64,000 nt of DNA from Vibrio sp. B1FLJ16 (GTDB taxonomy: Bacteria > Pseudomonadota > Gammaproteobacteria > Enterobacterales > Vibrionaceae). The notes under the pieces are model-generated. The model was given only the letters and a program-made list of their open reading frames with translations. It ran no database searches and had not been told where the DNA came from. Position numbers and translations under genes: made by a program. The stretch spans positions 1,984,001 to 2,048,000 of the forward strand of contig NZ_HG992749.1 of the NCBI RefSeq assembly GCF_905175385.1, read 5' to 3'. Of the stretch, positions 21,850 through 32,040 are shown piece by piece (the stretch's first letter is position 1; the number at the start of each line of letters is the position of its first letter).

Positions 21850-23926
21850 ATGCTGACCACCAATATTCAAAATTCAATTCGCACTAGCTACCAGAATCTG
21901 CAAGCTCAGCTTGATAACTTTGTTCCTAGACGAGCGCAAAACTATCTGGTAGCGGAAATAGCCAAAACGCTATGTGGTCAATATCATAAGTCCAACCGGA
22001 TGTTGGTTGCTGAAGCTGGGACGGGCATTGGTAAGTCCCTCTCCTACCTGATGGCAGCGATTCCTGTCGCCGTAAACAACAACCGAAAAGTTGTGATTTC
22101 TACTGCCACAGTCGCATTGCAAGAACAGCTTATTAATAAAGATCTGCCACTTTTCCGCCGTATTACTGATCAAACGTTTTCTTTTGTTCTGGCGAAAGGC
22201 CGCCAACGCTATTGTTGTGCTGAGAAACTCGCAACAGCGAGCGGCGCTGATGGCGGACAATTAGCTATGTTTGAAACCAAACCAAAGAAGAAAGATATTG
22301 AACTGCTGGAAACCATGTATCGCTCTCTTGCACAGGGGAAATGGGATGGCGACCGCGACTCATGGCCAAAACCAATTGATGACCAGCTCTGGCAACTGAT
22401 CGTAAGTGATAAGCACAGTTGTAATAACAGCTTGCCGGGGCACCGTGGCTGCCCGTTTCAGAAAGCTCGTTCAGAGCTGGATAAGAACGATGTAATCATT
22501 GCCAACCACTCTTTGGTTATGGCCGATGCCGACTTGGGTGGCGGCGTAATTTTACCGGAACCAGAAAATACGATTTATGTTTTCGACGAGGCGCATCACC
22601 TTCCTCATGTAGCGCGAGATCATGCATCAGCATCTGCCAGTTTAAAAGGCGCGGCGGCATGGCTGGAGAAATTAAATCAATCTATTAGTAAGTTCTCATC
22701 ACTCGCTGACGAGAAACGTGTCGCGCGCTTTCGTAATGACCTTCAAGAATCCGTTCAAACCTTAATTCCGGAGCTCAGTCAGTTAACTAAGCAGTTTGAC
22801 CCAGCACATTTTGAAGAAGGTATCTATCGCTTTGAACATGGCGAGTTGCCAACCTGGTTAGAAAATCAGTCCAAAGAACTAAAACAAGCCAGTAAAAAAG
22901 CCAATCAAAGTGTTGCGAAAATAGCAGACCTTATTGCTGAACGAGTAAAAGATGGTGAGCTGGCGGCGAGATTAGCGGAACCTGCGTTGGCAGAGCTAGG
23001 TTTTTACATCCAGCGCCTAGAAAACCTTGCTCAGGTTTGGCGCCTTATGGCAGAACCAACACGGGAGAAAGGAGCACCACTCGCGAGATGGCTGGAGAAA
23101 CATCCCGATCGAGAAGGTGATTTCATTGTCAGCGTATCACCACTAGAAATCGGCTGGCAACTTGATCAGCAGATCTGGAGCCGTTGTATTGGTGCGGTTT
23201 TGGTGTCGGCTACAATTAGAGCACTAAACTCTTTCCACTACTTTTGCCATCAAACAGGTATTGATGGCAAGCCAGAGTCTGGGACGCAGTTTTTAGCTCT
23301 AGCATCTCCGTTTGATTATCAAAATCAGGCAGAGTTGTTTATCCCCGCCATGAAATATGAGCCAGCGGCACCTCAGTTTACTGAATATCTTATCGAGATT
23401 TTGCCTAAGTACTTAGAAGACAACAAAGCCAACTTGGTATTATTCTCTTCTTACTGGCAAATGAACCAGGTCGCTGAAGCATTATCTTCAGATTTTATAA
23501 AACGCGGCTGGGCTCTGCAGGTTCAGGGCGAAAGTTCTCGTCAAGAAATTCTAAAAAAAACATAAAAAACTAATAGAAACCAACAAAACCAGTGTCTTAT
23601 TTGGTACAGGCAGCTTTTCCGAAGGCCTCGATTTACCGGGAGAGCTCCTTGAAAATCTGGTGATTACTAAAATCCCGTTTGGCGTTCCAACCTCTCCTGT
23701 TGAACAAGCACATTCAGAGTACATAGAGAAAAAAGGCGGAAATCCGTTCATGCAGATAACCGTTCCGGACGCGAGCAAAAAGCTGATACAAAGCGTAGGT
23801 CGATTACTGCGTAAAGAGCGCGACTCTGGTAGAGTGACGATTCTGGACAGACGCCTTGTCACAAAACGATACGGGCAAGCCTTAATCGACTCTCTGCCGC
23901 CATTTAAACGTAAAATAGAATATTAG
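21850..23926 (+). pseudogene. dinG: ATP-dependent helicase DinG, frameshifted at an A8 run
   Basis: DinG is an XPD-like, iron-sulphur 5'-3' DNA helicase of the SOS response that clears R-loops and G-quadruplexes. The start is the ATG at 21850. The first part has Walker A EAGTGIGKSLSYL, iron-sulphur cysteines in RQRYCCAEK, HSCNNS and HRGCPF, the DEAH box VFDEAHHLP and motif VLVSATIRAL. It stops in TAA at 23563-23565, just after CT followed by eight A's (23553-23560). The C-terminal helicase motifs resume in the next frame at 23561: LFGTGSFSEGLDLPG and QSVGRLLRKERDSGR, ending at 23926. Removing one A gives 691 residues, the normal size. It may be a sequencing error, a recent mutation, or a slippage site. 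First gene of a dinG-TSUP-priC-rsmS operon. Confidence 0.88.
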
Positions 23927-23940
23927 AAGACTAACCATTT

Positions 23941-24726
23941 ATGGAAATGATTGAGCCAGGCATGTTACTGGTGTTAGCGCTTGTCGCTTTTGTTGCTGGG
24001 TTCATTGATGCGGTCGCCGGAGGTGGAGGCATGCTGACCGTACCAGCGTTGCTATCTTTGGGGCTTCCACCTCATATTGCTTTAGGTACAAACAAGCTCG
24101 CAGCGACCTTTGCCTCTTCAACAGCTGCTTTTACCTATTATAAAAAACGCTTGTTCCGACCTCAGTGCTGGGGAAGAGCTTTTGTTGCCACTTTAATTGG
24201 GGCAGCGTTAGGGACACTATTTGTCGATGCAATCAGTACAGAATGGCTAGAGAAAGTGCTGCCATTAATCATTTTAGCCGCAGCTCTGTACACGGTTTTT
24301 CATAAAACACCTAAAACAACCCACCAAAGCCCGATACCAGAGCCCTGCCCTCTTCTGCATAGAAAACAGTATGTGCAAGGCTTCTCACTTGGGTTTTACG
24401 ACGGGTTAGCAGGCCCGGGAACGGGGGCATTCTGGACGGTAAGTTCGATGGCTTTATATCGCCTGAATATCTTACTGGCCTCTGGTCTGGCAAAGGCAAT
24501 GAACTTCACCAGTAACTTTACCTCGCTCATTACTTTTGCGGTATTAGGCCACATTAACTGGGTATTGGGCTTAACCATGGGTCTATGCTTAATGGCAGGA
24601 GCGTTTGTTGGTGCCCACTCCGCAATTCGTTTCGGCTCTAAGTTCATTCGCCCTGTCTTTGTGACCGTAGTGAGTGTGCTTGCGATTAAATTAGCTTATG
24701 ACGCCTGGTTTGTAGGTTTGGCATGA
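23941..24726 (+). CDS. TSUP family transporter (TauE/SafE, YfcA-like)
   Basis: 261 residues and about eight membrane helices. The family's duplicated motif is present: GFIDAVAGGGGMLTVPALL with GLPPHIALGTNKLAATFAS in the first half, and GFYDGLAGPGTGAFWTV with ASGLAKAMNFTSNF in the second. TSUP proteins export or import organosulphur compounds and anions such as sulphite or sulphonates; the substrate here is unknown. The closest E. coli type is YfcA. It starts 14 bp after dinG and overlaps priC by 4 bp, so it is embedded in a DNA-repair and replication operon with no obvious functional link. Confidence 0.88.
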   Translation: MEMIEPGMLLVLALVAFVAGFIDAVAGGGGMLTVPALLSLGLPPHIALGTNKLAATFASSTAAFTYYKKRLFRPQCWGRAFVATLIGAALGTLFVDAISTEWLEKVLPLIILAAALYTVFHKTPKTTHQSPIPEPCPLLHRKQYVQGFSLGFYDGLAGPGTGAFWTVSSMALYRLNILLASGLAKAMNFTSNFTSLITFAVLGHINWVLGLTMGLCLMAGAFVGAHSAIRFGSKFIRPVFVTVVSVLAIKLAYDAWFVGLA

Positions 24727-25268
24727 ATATAGAACAACTTTCAGTACATCTGGAGCAGATGGCAAAACAAGCTGCGTTGCTTGACCGAAGTCGAGGCGAG
24801 CACCATGTACCACTGTTTGATGAGAGGCTATTCAATTGTCGTTCCCGATTGTTAGTTCCGTGCGTAAAAGAGGCTAAAGCGACGCTGGGGACGCTCGTCC
24901 GCGAGCAAACTGAAGGTAAGCTCACGGCCCTGCGTGCAGAATACATCACAGAACGTTTAGTCGCGCAGATTGCCGCTATACAGCGTGAAATTTCAACGAC
25001 AAAAATTCGCAAGAATGAAATCAAGCACAGCAGCCATTTCCGTAAACCAATCAATGTGTTGTATCAGGAATTGGCTCAACATCAGGAATGGGCTCGGCGA
25101 TTAAGGGAAATGGTGCTTGATAAAGAAAAAGCCGTAGAAACAGCTCCGAGCTTCGCCCGTGCAGAAGCGCAGAAAGTTCTGCTCGCAACAGAACAAAGGC
25201 TAGAACGATGTGAAGCTGCGTTAGTGAAACTAGAAAACCAAATAACTCACAGGGAAAAACATCAGTAA
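24723..25268 (+). CDS. priC: Primosomal replication protein N'' (PriC)
   Basis: 181 residues, PriC family: an arginine-rich helical protein that helps reload DnaB at stalled forks with an SSB tail. Visible family features are LFDERLFNCRSRLLVPCV near residue 30, ERLVAQIAAIQREI, and the C-terminal block LYQELAQHQEWARRLREMVLDKE. It begins inside the TSUP gene (ATGA overlap) and ends in TAATG shared with rsmS. The same priC-rsmS(ybaM) pair is present in E. coli, which supports both calls. Confidence 0.92.
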   Translation: MNIEQLSVHLEQMAKQAALLDRSRGEHHVPLFDERLFNCRSRLLVPCVKEAKATLGTLVREQTEGKLTALRAEYITERLVAQIAAIQREISTTKIRKNEIKHSSHFRKPINVLYQELAQHQEWARRLREMVLDKEKAVETAPSFARAEAQKVLLATEQRLERCEAALVKLENQITHREKHQ

Positions 25269-25432
25269 TGTCCGAGCAATCCAAATCCCCCTTAGAAGAT
25301 GCGCCAGAAGAGATAAAGTTAGCCGTCGACCTGATTTACTTGTTAGAGACGAATGAAATTGATCCTGAGACAGCGCTAAAAGCGATTAAGATCGTGCAAA
25401 GTGACCTTGAGAATAAGCTGAAAACACAGTAA
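25268..25432 (+). CDS. rsmS: RsmS/YbaM (DUF2496) small protein
   Basis: 54 residues, short enough to be easily missed: MSEQSKSPLEDAPEEIKLA, then DLIYLLETNEIDPETALKAI and a final VQSDLENKL helix. It matches E. coli YbaM in size, in the IKLAVDLIYLLE helix and in lying directly after priC. RsmS was described in plant-pathogenic enterobacteria as a regulator of secondary metabolism; a wider role beside PriC is not established. Its ATG overlaps the priC stop (TAATG). A strong terminator follows at 25451, closing the operon. Confidence 0.88.
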   Translation: MSEQSKSPLEDAPEEIKLAVDLIYLLETNEIDPETALKAIKIVQSDLENKLKTQ

Positions 25433-25450
25433 CCCAGTATCAAATATGAT

Positions 25451-25480
25451 AAAGGGGAGCGTCGCTGCTCCCCTTTTAAA
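25451..25480 (+). terminator. Terminator of the dinG-TSUP-priC-rsmS operon
   Basis: 10-bp stem AAAGGGGAGC / GCTCCCCTTT, 6-nt loop, T-rich tail. Confidence 0.9.
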
Positions 25481-25496
25481 TCTGGCTATTTCGTGA

Positions 25497-27614
25497 TTAA
25501 ACTTTGAACTGCCCCATTAGTGTTTGCTGCTGATTAGAAAGCGATTCCATCTCCATACCCGCATTTTCCGAAATCTGAGCCTGCTCCAGTATTTCACCAC
25601 TTAAATCTCGAATATTAGCCACACTCTGGTTAACTTCATTCGAAACGGATTGCTGCTCTTCCGCCGCTTTTACAATCTGCGTATTCATATTGTTAATAGC
25701 AGCAATGGATTCGAATATTTTCTGCAATTCATTGACCGCCATATTGACCTGTTCAGCGGACGCTTGCGCGCGCTGGTTACCGTCAGTTATTGATTCAACC
25801 ACAGCCTGAGTACCAATTTGAACACTCGCAATCACTTCACGGATTTCGCCTACTGAACTTTGAGTCCGGCTGGCTAGATTACGCACTTCATCTGCTACCA
25901 CAGCAAAACCACGGCCTTGTTCTCCGGCACGTGCTGCTTCAATTGCTGCATTCAGTGCGAGTAAATTAGTTTGTTCGGAAATCCCTTCGATGACCGTCAG
26001 TATCTCCGTTATATTGCTGTTATTCTTCGCCAGGTCTTCCACGACAGGAACTGCATTAGTCATAGTAGAAAGCAGTTCCTGCATTTGAATTTCAGAAGCG
26101 CGAATCACTTGCTGGCCTTTTTCCGCAGACTCACTCGCCTCACCAGCTGCATTCACCGCTATTTCGGCATTCTGGACCACCAGCGCGGCCGTTTGTGTCA
26201 TTTCTTCCGCTGCTGTCGCAACCAAGTCGACCTCTTTAAACTGAGCATCGCTACTGTTTCTTGTCGCGGCGACTACCTGTTTCGCATGCTCAGTTTTGTC
26301 CGCTAACTGACGAGAAGTCGTCACGACTTCTTTTATTGTCATCTGTAAGCGTTCTAAAAAGCGGTTAAATGCACTTGCTAGCTGTCCAATCTCATCTTGT
26401 GACGTAATATCTAGACGTTGAGTTAAGTCTCCTTCGCCTGTCGCTATATCTTCAAGGCGAATCACAACTTCGCGAATCGGCTTAACTAATGCTTTAGCAA
26501 GAATTCCGGTTGTTATTAAGCCAACCAGAAGCATAAGAACCCCAACGCCAACTTCAATCAACATTCCCTTTTGCATATTGCGGGTTATGAGCGCGTCCAG
26601 TTGGTCAGCATCCGCTAATACTGCAGAGCGAGGCATTTCAAAAATGACGCCCCAGGTCTGGTTAGCAATCTGAACAGGTGAAAAAACCGTCATCCACTCA
26701 CCTGACTCTCCCCATTCAATACCAGCTTCACCGGCCGATAGTAAATCGCTCAGTTTAGCCTTAGAGACTAGTGAACTGGAAAATGGCTGCCCAAGCTCAC
26801 CTTGAGGGTTATCTGACGCGAGTAAAGTGCCGTCTAAGCTGACCATCGCCACATTCCCTTGCCCCGAAAACAGACTCTGATCTGAACTCAAAACAAAGTT
26901 AGTTAATTGATCTAGTCGCAGCTCCATGCCCAAAAAGCCGATAGGCATGCTCTCAACAATGATAGGAATCGAAATCGAAGTCGTCAGGAATTGTGCTGAA
27001 TCCGCGTTGCGTAATCGAGGAGAGGAAATACAGGCTTGAGCAGAGGACAAAGGGCAAGCGAAACGCTCAGCATTCTCGCTTAGAGACAGTACTTGTTCCG
27101 ACAACGTATCTGCTATGACATTCTCACCGTTACTCGCTTTAGACCAGTAAGTAGCAAAACGCCCTGCTTCATTCGAACCAACATAACTGGCACTCGTGTA
27201 GTTAGCATCTTCACTGTCTAGCAAGTCAGGTTTAAAAACTAAGTAAGCGGCATTGACGTTATCAAAGCGAAGAACGGCCTGACGAATCATCTCATTCAGT
27301 GCAGAACGTAAATCTTCACTGCTACCAAAGTTTTCTTCAGAATTGGTTTTGAAAAACAGAGCATTGGCGGCAAGCATTTCCGCACGATAAGTTGCCTCAT
27401 TCAGGTACTCTGTTACTTCTGTCGCATTCAGTAAAGCGCGTGTTTGAAGCAGTTGCTCTGATTTTTTGACGACGGAAGTGCTACTTTCTTGTTGCAATAG
27501 CTGCTGATTTCCAAGCGCGTTATAGACTGAAAACCCAATAAGAGATAACGAGGTGATAAGCAGGCAAAGCCCGGAAAGAAGCGTGATTTTCCACTGCACA
27601 GATATGGTTCGCAT
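25497..27614 (-). CDS. Methyl-accepting chemotaxis protein
   Basis: 705-residue transmembrane chemoreceptor. TM1 lies near residues 9-32. A large periplasmic sensor of ~300 residues follows with dCache-like features ([54 protein letters not shown]). TM2 is around residues 345-370 ([18 protein letters not shown]). HAMP is [20 protein letters not shown]. The cytoplasmic signalling hairpin tip [20 protein letters not shown] is intact. The C-terminus ends [11 protein letters not shown] with no CheR pentapeptide. The ATG at 27614 has AAGGA 7 nt upstream. The ligand is unknown; dCache receptors often bind amino acids or carboxylates. Confidence 0.93.
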   Translation of the reverse strand: MRTISVQWKITLLSGLCLLITSLSLIGFSVYNALGNQQLLQQESSTSVVKKSEQLLQTRALLNATEVTEYLNEATYRAEMLAANALFFKTNSEENFGSSEDLRSALNEMIRQAVLRFDNVNAAYLVFKPDLLDSEDANYTSASYVGSNEAGRFATYWSKASNGENVIADTLSEQVLSLSENAERFACPLSSAQACISSPRLRNADSAQFLTTSISIPIIVESMPIGFLGMELRLDQLTNFVLSSDQSLFSGQGNVAMVSLDGTLLASDNPQGELGQPFSSSLVSKAKLSDLLSAGEAGIEWGESGEWMTVFSPVQIANQTWGVIFEMPRSAVLADADQLDALITRNMQKGMLIEVGVGVLMLLVGLITTGILAKALVKPIREVVIRLEDIATGEGDLTQRLDITSQDEIGQLASAFNRFLERLQMTIKEVVTTSRQLADKTEHAKQVVAATRNSSDAQFKEVDLVATAAEEMTQTAALVVQNAEIAVNAAGEASESAEKGQQVIRASEIQMQELLSTMTNAVPVVEDLAKNNSNITEILTVIEGISEQTNLLALNAAIEAARAGEQGRGFAVVADEVRNLASRTQSSVGEIREVIASVQIGTQAVVESITDGNQRAQASAEQVNMAVNELQKIFESIAAINNMNTQIVKAAEEQQSVSNEVNQSVANIRDLSGEILEQAQISENAGMEMESLSNQQQTLMGQFKV

Positions 27615-27790
27615 ACAACATCCTTATACAAGCAAACTCATTTTCGAGACACATTAAACCATACGCGCGCACAATAGCAATTAAATATTTAACATTTATT
27701 CAAACTCTTAGCATTATCTGCGAAGCGTTTTCAGATGGCCTAAGCAATGGTAACATCCTTGTCAAATACTCCCTTTGACAAGGATAAATA

Positions 27791-28597
27791 ATGAAAGTAA
27801 TCAGCTTTAACATCAATGGACTTCGCGCCCGACTCCACCAGCTTCAGGCTCTAATTGACAAACATCAGCCTGATGTCATCGGTCTTCAGGAGATAAAAGT
27901 TCATGACGAAGCATTCCCGATAGAAGATGTAGAAGCCATGGGTTACAAAGTGTACTTTCATGGTCAAAAAGCACATTACGGTGTGGCAATGCTTTGTAAG
28001 CAGGAACCAATCAGTGTTCAAAAAGGCTTTCCTACCGATAATGAAGAACACCAAAAACGTATGATTATGGCGACGTTTGAAGATGAAAACGGCCAAAAAG
28101 TAACAGTCTTAAACGGATATTTCCCTCAAGGGGATAACATCAGTCACGAAACTAAATTTCCTTATAAACGCCAGTTCTACAAAGACCTGATGACTTACCT
28201 TAACGATCACCACAATAACGATGAAGAGCTGATCGTAATGGGTGACATCAACATCAGTCCTATTGACGCCGACATTGGCATTGGCGAACCAAACCGTAAA
28301 CGCTGGCTCAAAACAGGTAAATGTTCATTCCAACCAGAAGAGCGCGAATGGCTGAAAACGCTGTTAGATTGGGGCTTTGAAGATACCTTCCGTAAACTGT
28401 ACCCAGAAGTAAATGACAGATTTTCGTGGTTTGATTACCGCTCCCGCGGCTTTGATGACAATCGCGGCCTGCGGATTGATGTGATTTTGGCGACACCTTC
28501 TCTTGCACAGAAATGTATCGAGTCTGGTATTGACTATGAACTGCGTGGCATTGAAAAGCCTTCCGACCACGCTCCAATCTGGTCTACTTTTAAGTAA
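27791..28597 (+). CDS. xthA: Exodeoxyribonuclease III (AP endonuclease)
   Basis: 268 residues. XthA cleaves 5' to abasic sites and has 3'-5' exonuclease and 3'-phosphatase activity in base-excision repair. Catalytic landmarks are [10 protein letters not shown] with the metal-binding Asn near residue 7, LQEIKV (Glu34), the tyrosine region [21 protein letters not shown] (Asp/Asn pair) and the terminal [11 protein letters not shown] histidine. The length equals E. coli XthA. An AAGGA ribosome-binding site precedes the ATG by 7 nt. It is monocistronic, with a shared terminator downstream that also serves the convergent ABC transporter operon. Confidence 0.97.
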   Translation: MKVISFNINGLRARLHQLQALIDKHQPDVIGLQEIKVHDEAFPIEDVEAMGYKVYFHGQKAHYGVAMLCKQEPISVQKGFPTDNEEHQKRMIMATFEDENGQKVTVLNGYFPQGDNISHETKFPYKRQFYKDLMTYLNDHHNNDEELIVMGDINISPIDADIGIGEPNRKRWLKTGKCSFQPEEREWLKTLLDWGFEDTFRKLYPEVNDRFSWFDYRSRGFDDNRGLRIDVILATPSLAQKCIESGIDYELRGIEKPSDHAPIWSTFK

Positions 28598-28617
28598 ACT
28601 CATTCAGTCAAAAAAGA

Positions 28618-28649
28618 AAAAGAGCGCATCAATGAGCGCTCTTTTAAAT
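28618..28649. terminator. Bidirectional terminator between xthA and the ABC permease
   Basis: 10-bp stem AAAAGAGCGC / GCGCTCTTTT with an 8-nt loop and A/T tracts on both sides. Confidence 0.88.
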
Positions 28650-28668
28650 TTATTTTTCTCTGTCGGTT

Positions 28669-29346
28669 TTAGCTTAGCGGTCTGGAATACGCTAGCAGCC
28701 GTTTTTCTGCATGCTTAAAGCACCACAGGATGATAAACGTCAACGACATGTAGAATAAGCCCGCCGTTAAAAACGACTCAAATGGCGCGTAGTAACGTGA
28801 GTTCACCAAACGTGCAGCACCAGTCAAATCCATGATGGTTACGATACCCGCTACCGCACTGCCGTGAAGCATAAAAATAACTTCATTAGAGTAAGCAGGA
28901 ATAGCTCTGCGTAATGCACTCGGCAAAATGATTCGTCGATACGTTTTTAACGTGCTCATCCCGTATGCTTTAGCTGCTTCAACTTCACCCTTTGGTAATC
29001 CGTTAATCGCCCCGCGAATTATCTCCGCGGTATATGCTGAGGTGTTCAACACAAAAGCGACCAAGGCGCAAAACCAAGCGTTTTCCCAAAGCGTGCCTTT
29101 TACCGGAAAGAACTGATCCATACCGTAATAAATCAGATAAAGCTGTACCAGCAGCGGCGTACCACGGAAAAAGTAAATAAACGCCCATGAAGGCATACTC
29201 AGAGCATAGTTTTTACTGTTTCTTGCAATAGCCAACGGGATAGAAGTACACAGGCCGATAATAAGCGAAATACCCACCAGCCATACCGTCGTCCACAGAC
29301 CTTGTAGGTAGGTAGGAAAGCTTTCAATAATCAGTGAAAAATCCAT
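28669..29346 (-). CDS. Basic amino acid ABC transporter permease (HisM/ArtM type)
   Basis: 225-residue inner-membrane permease of the polar amino acid uptake (PAAT) family with about five helices: one near residues 13-35, ARNSKNYALSMPSWAFIYFFRGTPLLVQLYLIYYG, and later segments. The EAA loop is EVEAAKAYGMSTLKTYRRIILPSALRRAIPAYSNE, which contacts the ATPase. Last gene of a four-gene operon (ATPase, binding protein, two permeases) and only 3 bp downstream of its partner permease, consistent with a heterodimeric channel. Arginine, ornithine, lysine or histidine are likely substrates given the partner proteins, but the exact one is not determined. Confidence 0.9.
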   Translation of the reverse strand: MDFSLIIESFPTYLQGLWTTVWLVGISLIIGLCTSIPLAIARNSKNYALSMPSWAFIYFFRGTPLLVQLYLIYYGMDQFFPVKGTLWENAWFCALVAFVLNTSAYTAEIIRGAINGLPKGEVEAAKAYGMSTLKTYRRIILPSALRRAIPAYSNEVIFMLHGSAVAGIVTIMDLTGAARLVNSRYYAPFESFLTAGLFYMSLTFIILWCFKHAEKRLLAYSRPLS

Positions 29347-29349
29347 AAC

Positions 29350-30090
29350 TTACCTCGCATGAATACTGAACTTACGCTCCACAAGTTTAAGTAAACCCGT
29401 AGAAACACTGGTAAAGAACAGGAAGATAATCGCGACTGCCATATAAAACGTGAACGGCATTTTTGTAGAGCCAGCAGCCAGTGAGCTCACTCGCACCATA
29501 TCTTCAAGACCGATAATCGACACCAGCGCGGTTGTTTTAAGCAATACCAGCCAGTTGTTACCGAATCCAGGCAGAGCATGACGGATCATCTGAGGTAAAA
29601 GAATTCGTCTGAACGACAAGACTGCACTCATACCATACGCTTTCGCAGCTTCAAGCTCGCCTCTGTCGACAGCCATGATTGCACCACGGAACGTTTCCGC
29701 CATGTATGCGCCAAAAATGAAACCTATTGTCAGAACACCGGCAATAAACGGGCTAACATCAATATAGTCAGGTAGGTATGACGTCCATTCATGGTTAGGG
29801 TCACTCGCCGTAAACCACTCATTCAATGTTTCATTGATAGAATAAAGGCTATTATTCAAAAGTATTTGCCCACCAAAGAAGATAAGCATCATCAGAACTA
29901 AGTCTGGGATACCACGAATAATGGTGGTGTAAAGTGTGGCAATAGCTCTTGCCCATTTGTAAGGTGACAGCTTAGCTAAAGCACCAAGCATGCCCAGTAT
30001 CATCGCAAGCAACAAAGAGAGTGCTGCGACTTCTATCGTCACTAAAGCACCCGTAAAGATTGATGCTTCATATCCTTGTAAATCCAGCAT
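29350..30090 (-). CDS. Basic amino acid ABC transporter permease (HisQ/ArtQ type)
   Basis: 246 residues from the ATG at 30090 (MLDLQGYEASIF), which has AGGA 8 nt upstream; a TTG nine codons earlier lacks a ribosome-binding site. First helix FTGALVTIEVAALSLLLAMILGML, then TTIIRGIPDLVLMMLIFFGG typical of PAAT permeases, and the EAA loop ELEAAKAYGMSAVLSFRRILLPQMIRHALPGFGNNW. An unusual feature is the ~40-residue polar insert (INETLNEWFTASDPNHEWTS and following) between helices 2 and 3, making it longer than HisQ; ArtQ relatives often have a shorter loop. It pairs with the downstream permease. Confidence 0.9.
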   Translation of the reverse strand: MLDLQGYEASIFTGALVTIEVAALSLLLAMILGMLGALAKLSPYKWARAIATLYTTIIRGIPDLVLMMLIFFGGQILLNNSLYSINETLNEWFTASDPNHEWTSYLPDYIDVSPFIAGVLTIGFIFGAYMAETFRGAIMAVDRGELEAAKAYGMSAVLSFRRILLPQMIRHALPGFGNNWLVLLKTTALVSIIGLEDMVRVSSLAAGSTKMPFTFYMAVAIIFLFFTSVSTGLLKLVERKFSIHAR

Positions 30091-30171
30091 AGGTGAGTTC
30101 CTAATCCCTAAACTCAAAAAATCGACCGTCGACTACTTCTAGGAACAAGCCAACGGTCGCTTACTCACAGC

Positions 30172-30942
30172 TTACTTGCCGTAAACGTCGTATTTAAAGT
30201 ATTTAGCTGCAATTTCTTGGTAAACACCTTTATCACGTAAAGATAAGATTGCTGCATCAAGTTTTTGCGTCAGATCTTTGTCTTGCTTACGAACAGCAAT
30301 ACCCATGCCTTCGCCAAACCATTTAGCATCAGTTAGTGACGGACCAACAAACTCGTAAGCATCACCGCCTGCTTTATTGATAACACCTTCTTCGAGAGCT
30401 GATGCATCACCTAGAACAGCAGCGATTCGGCCATTAGCTAGGTCCAGGTAAGCTTCATCAAATGAACCGTAACGCACTATTTCTACATCATCACCGTAGT
30501 TATCGGTCACATACTTATCGTGAGTTGTAGCGCGCTGTACACCAATCTTCACACCTTTAAGGTCATCAAAATTGAGTCCAGCGCCTTTCTTCGCGATAAA
30601 TTTATTTGGAATTTGAGCATACTTACCGGTGAAATCGACTTTCTTCTTACGCTCTTCGGTAATGGACATTGCCGCGATGATTGCATCGTATTTACGAGCC
30701 AGAAGAGAAGGAATAATGCCATCCCAATCCTGAGCAACGATCTGACACTTCACTTGCATCTCTTCACAAAGTGCATTTGCCATATCCACGTCAAAACCTT
30801 TAAGCGAACCATCCGTTTCAGTCCAGCTAAATGGAGGATAAGCCCCTTCAATACCAAAACGAACCGTTTTCCATTCTTTCGCTTGAGCTACGCCAGATAC
30901 TGCTGTTGCAGCAAGAGTTGCTGCTAATAACCACTTTTTCAT
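30172..30942 (-). CDS. Periplasmic basic amino acid-binding protein
   Basis: 256 residues starting at the ATG at 30942, 7 nt after AGGAG; an ATG two codons earlier is too close to that site. Signal peptide MKKWLLAATLAATAVSGVAQA. The type-II solute-binding fold shows VRFGIEGAYPPFSWTETDG, GFDVDMANALCEEM, DWDGIIPSLLARKYDAIIAAMSIT and GVQRATTHDKYV, all near-diagnostic for the LAO/HisJ/ArtJ/AotJ group. Two cysteines (NALCEEMQVKCQ) could form the disulphide seen in LAO and HisJ proteins. The ligand is likely arginine, ornithine or lysine. It is separated from the ATPase gene by ~90 bp and from the permeases by ~80 bp. Confidence 0.92.
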   Translation of the reverse strand: MKKWLLAATLAATAVSGVAQAKEWKTVRFGIEGAYPPFSWTETDGSLKGFDVDMANALCEEMQVKCQIVAQDWDGIIPSLLARKYDAIIAAMSITEERKKKVDFTGKYAQIPNKFIAKKGAGLNFDDLKGVKIGVQRATTHDKYVTDNYGDDVEIVRYGSFDEAYLDLANGRIAAVLGDASALEEGVINKAGGDAYEFVGPSLTDAKWFGEGMGIAVRKQDKDLTQKLDAAILSLRDKGVYQEIAAKYFKYDVYGK

Positions 30943-31037
30943 TTCCATACTCCTGTGATTTCCATTTTATTTAGTTTTGTTGTTGTGTTTACTCGGGAGG
31001 CAAAAAGCTGCCGCCCAACTTACTTAATAAAAAATAC

Positions 31038-31808
31038 TTAATAAATCGAAGAGATAAACTGTTTCAATCTCGGTGAATCCGGATTTGAAAACAACTTGGC
31101 TGGATCACCCTGTTCTTCTACCAACCCCTGGTGGAGGAACATAACGTGGTTTGATACATCACGAGCAAATGCCATCTCATGAGTCACGACCAGCATGGTG
31201 CGTCCTTCTTCTGCCAAATCTCTCATTACCCCAAGAACTTCCCCAACCAACTCAGGATCGAGTGCAGATGTAGGTTCATCAAACAACATCACTTCCGGAT
31301 CGACCGCTAGTGCGCGGGCGATAGCTGCTCGTTGCTGCTGACCACCTGACAAATGCCCAGGGTAATAATCTTTACGCTCGTACAGACCTACTTTTTTAAG
31401 TAGCATTTCTGCGTTTTCAATCGCCTGAGCTTTCGGAATACCCAGTACGTGAACGGGCGCTTCAATGACATTTTCTAACACGGTTAGGTGGGACCATAGG
31501 TTGAAACCCTGGAATACCATGGCCAAACGGGAACGAATACGCTGTACTTGTTTCTCGTTGGCAGGTACTGATTCTCCAGCTCGGTTATTCTTCATTTGAA
31601 TAAGCTCGCCGTTAACCCAGATTTCACCTGCGGTTGGTGTTTCTAATAAATTAACACATCTAAGAAAGGTACTCTTACCAGAACCGGAAGAGCCGATGAT
31701 AGATATAACATCCCCTTTATGTGCGGAAAGAGAAATTCCCTTTAGAACTTCATTCTGACCAAAGGTTTTGTGCAGGTTTTTTATATCTAGCGCTGGTACA
31801 TCATTCAT
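31038..31808 (-). CDS. Basic amino acid ABC transporter ATP-binding protein (HisP/AotP type)
   Basis: 256 residues, first gene of the operon. Walker A is [10 protein letters not shown], the Q loop is in VFQGFNLWSHLTVLENV, the signature motif LSGGQQQR, Walker B EVMLFDEPTSALDPE and the H loop VVTHEM. The insert between Walker A and the Q loop (about residues 65-90, with GESVPANEKQVQRIRSRL) is characteristic of HisP and AotP rather than ArtP or GlnQ, so the system is closest to the histidine/lysine/arginine/ornithine branch. A promoter probably lies within the 230-bp gap to the lipoprotein terminator. The operon order ATPase, binding protein, Q, M resembles the arginine/ornithine aot cluster of Pseudomonas in content. 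Confidence 0.93.
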   Translation of the reverse strand: MNDVPALDIKNLHKTFGQNEVLKGISLSAHKGDVISIIGSSGSGKSTFLRCVNLLETPTAGEIWVNGELIQMKNNRAGESVPANEKQVQRIRSRLAMVFQGFNLWSHLTVLENVIEAPVHVLGIPKAQAIENAEMLLKKVGLYERKDYYPGHLSGGQQQRAAIARALAVDPEVMLFDEPTSALDPELVGEVLGVMRDLAEEGRTMLVVTHEMAFARDVSNHVMFLHQGLVEEQGDPAKLFSNPDSPRLKQFISSIY

Positions 31809-32001
31809 GCGCTTTACTCCCTGTATTTATCACTGCCATTAGGGACTCCGCCCTATCTAATTCGAAACAAATTAGCACCGCGGCCCGAAAGTTGCAACAA
31901 ATGATTAACCTAAATAAATCGAATAGTTAGATTGGATATGTAAATTAATATGCAATTCTTAGCACTATATACTTTAATTCGTGAATATTATGCATAAAAA
32001 A

Positions 32002-32019
32002 GCCCCTCACTGGAGGGGC
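32002..32019 (-). terminator. Terminator of the lipoprotein gene
   Basis: Stem GCCCCTC / GAGGGGC with a 4-nt loop and a T run on the minus strand (complement of AAAAAA at 31996-32001), 21 bp past the stop. Confidence 0.85.
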
Positions 32020-32040
32020 CGTTTTAACAATTTAAAACCA

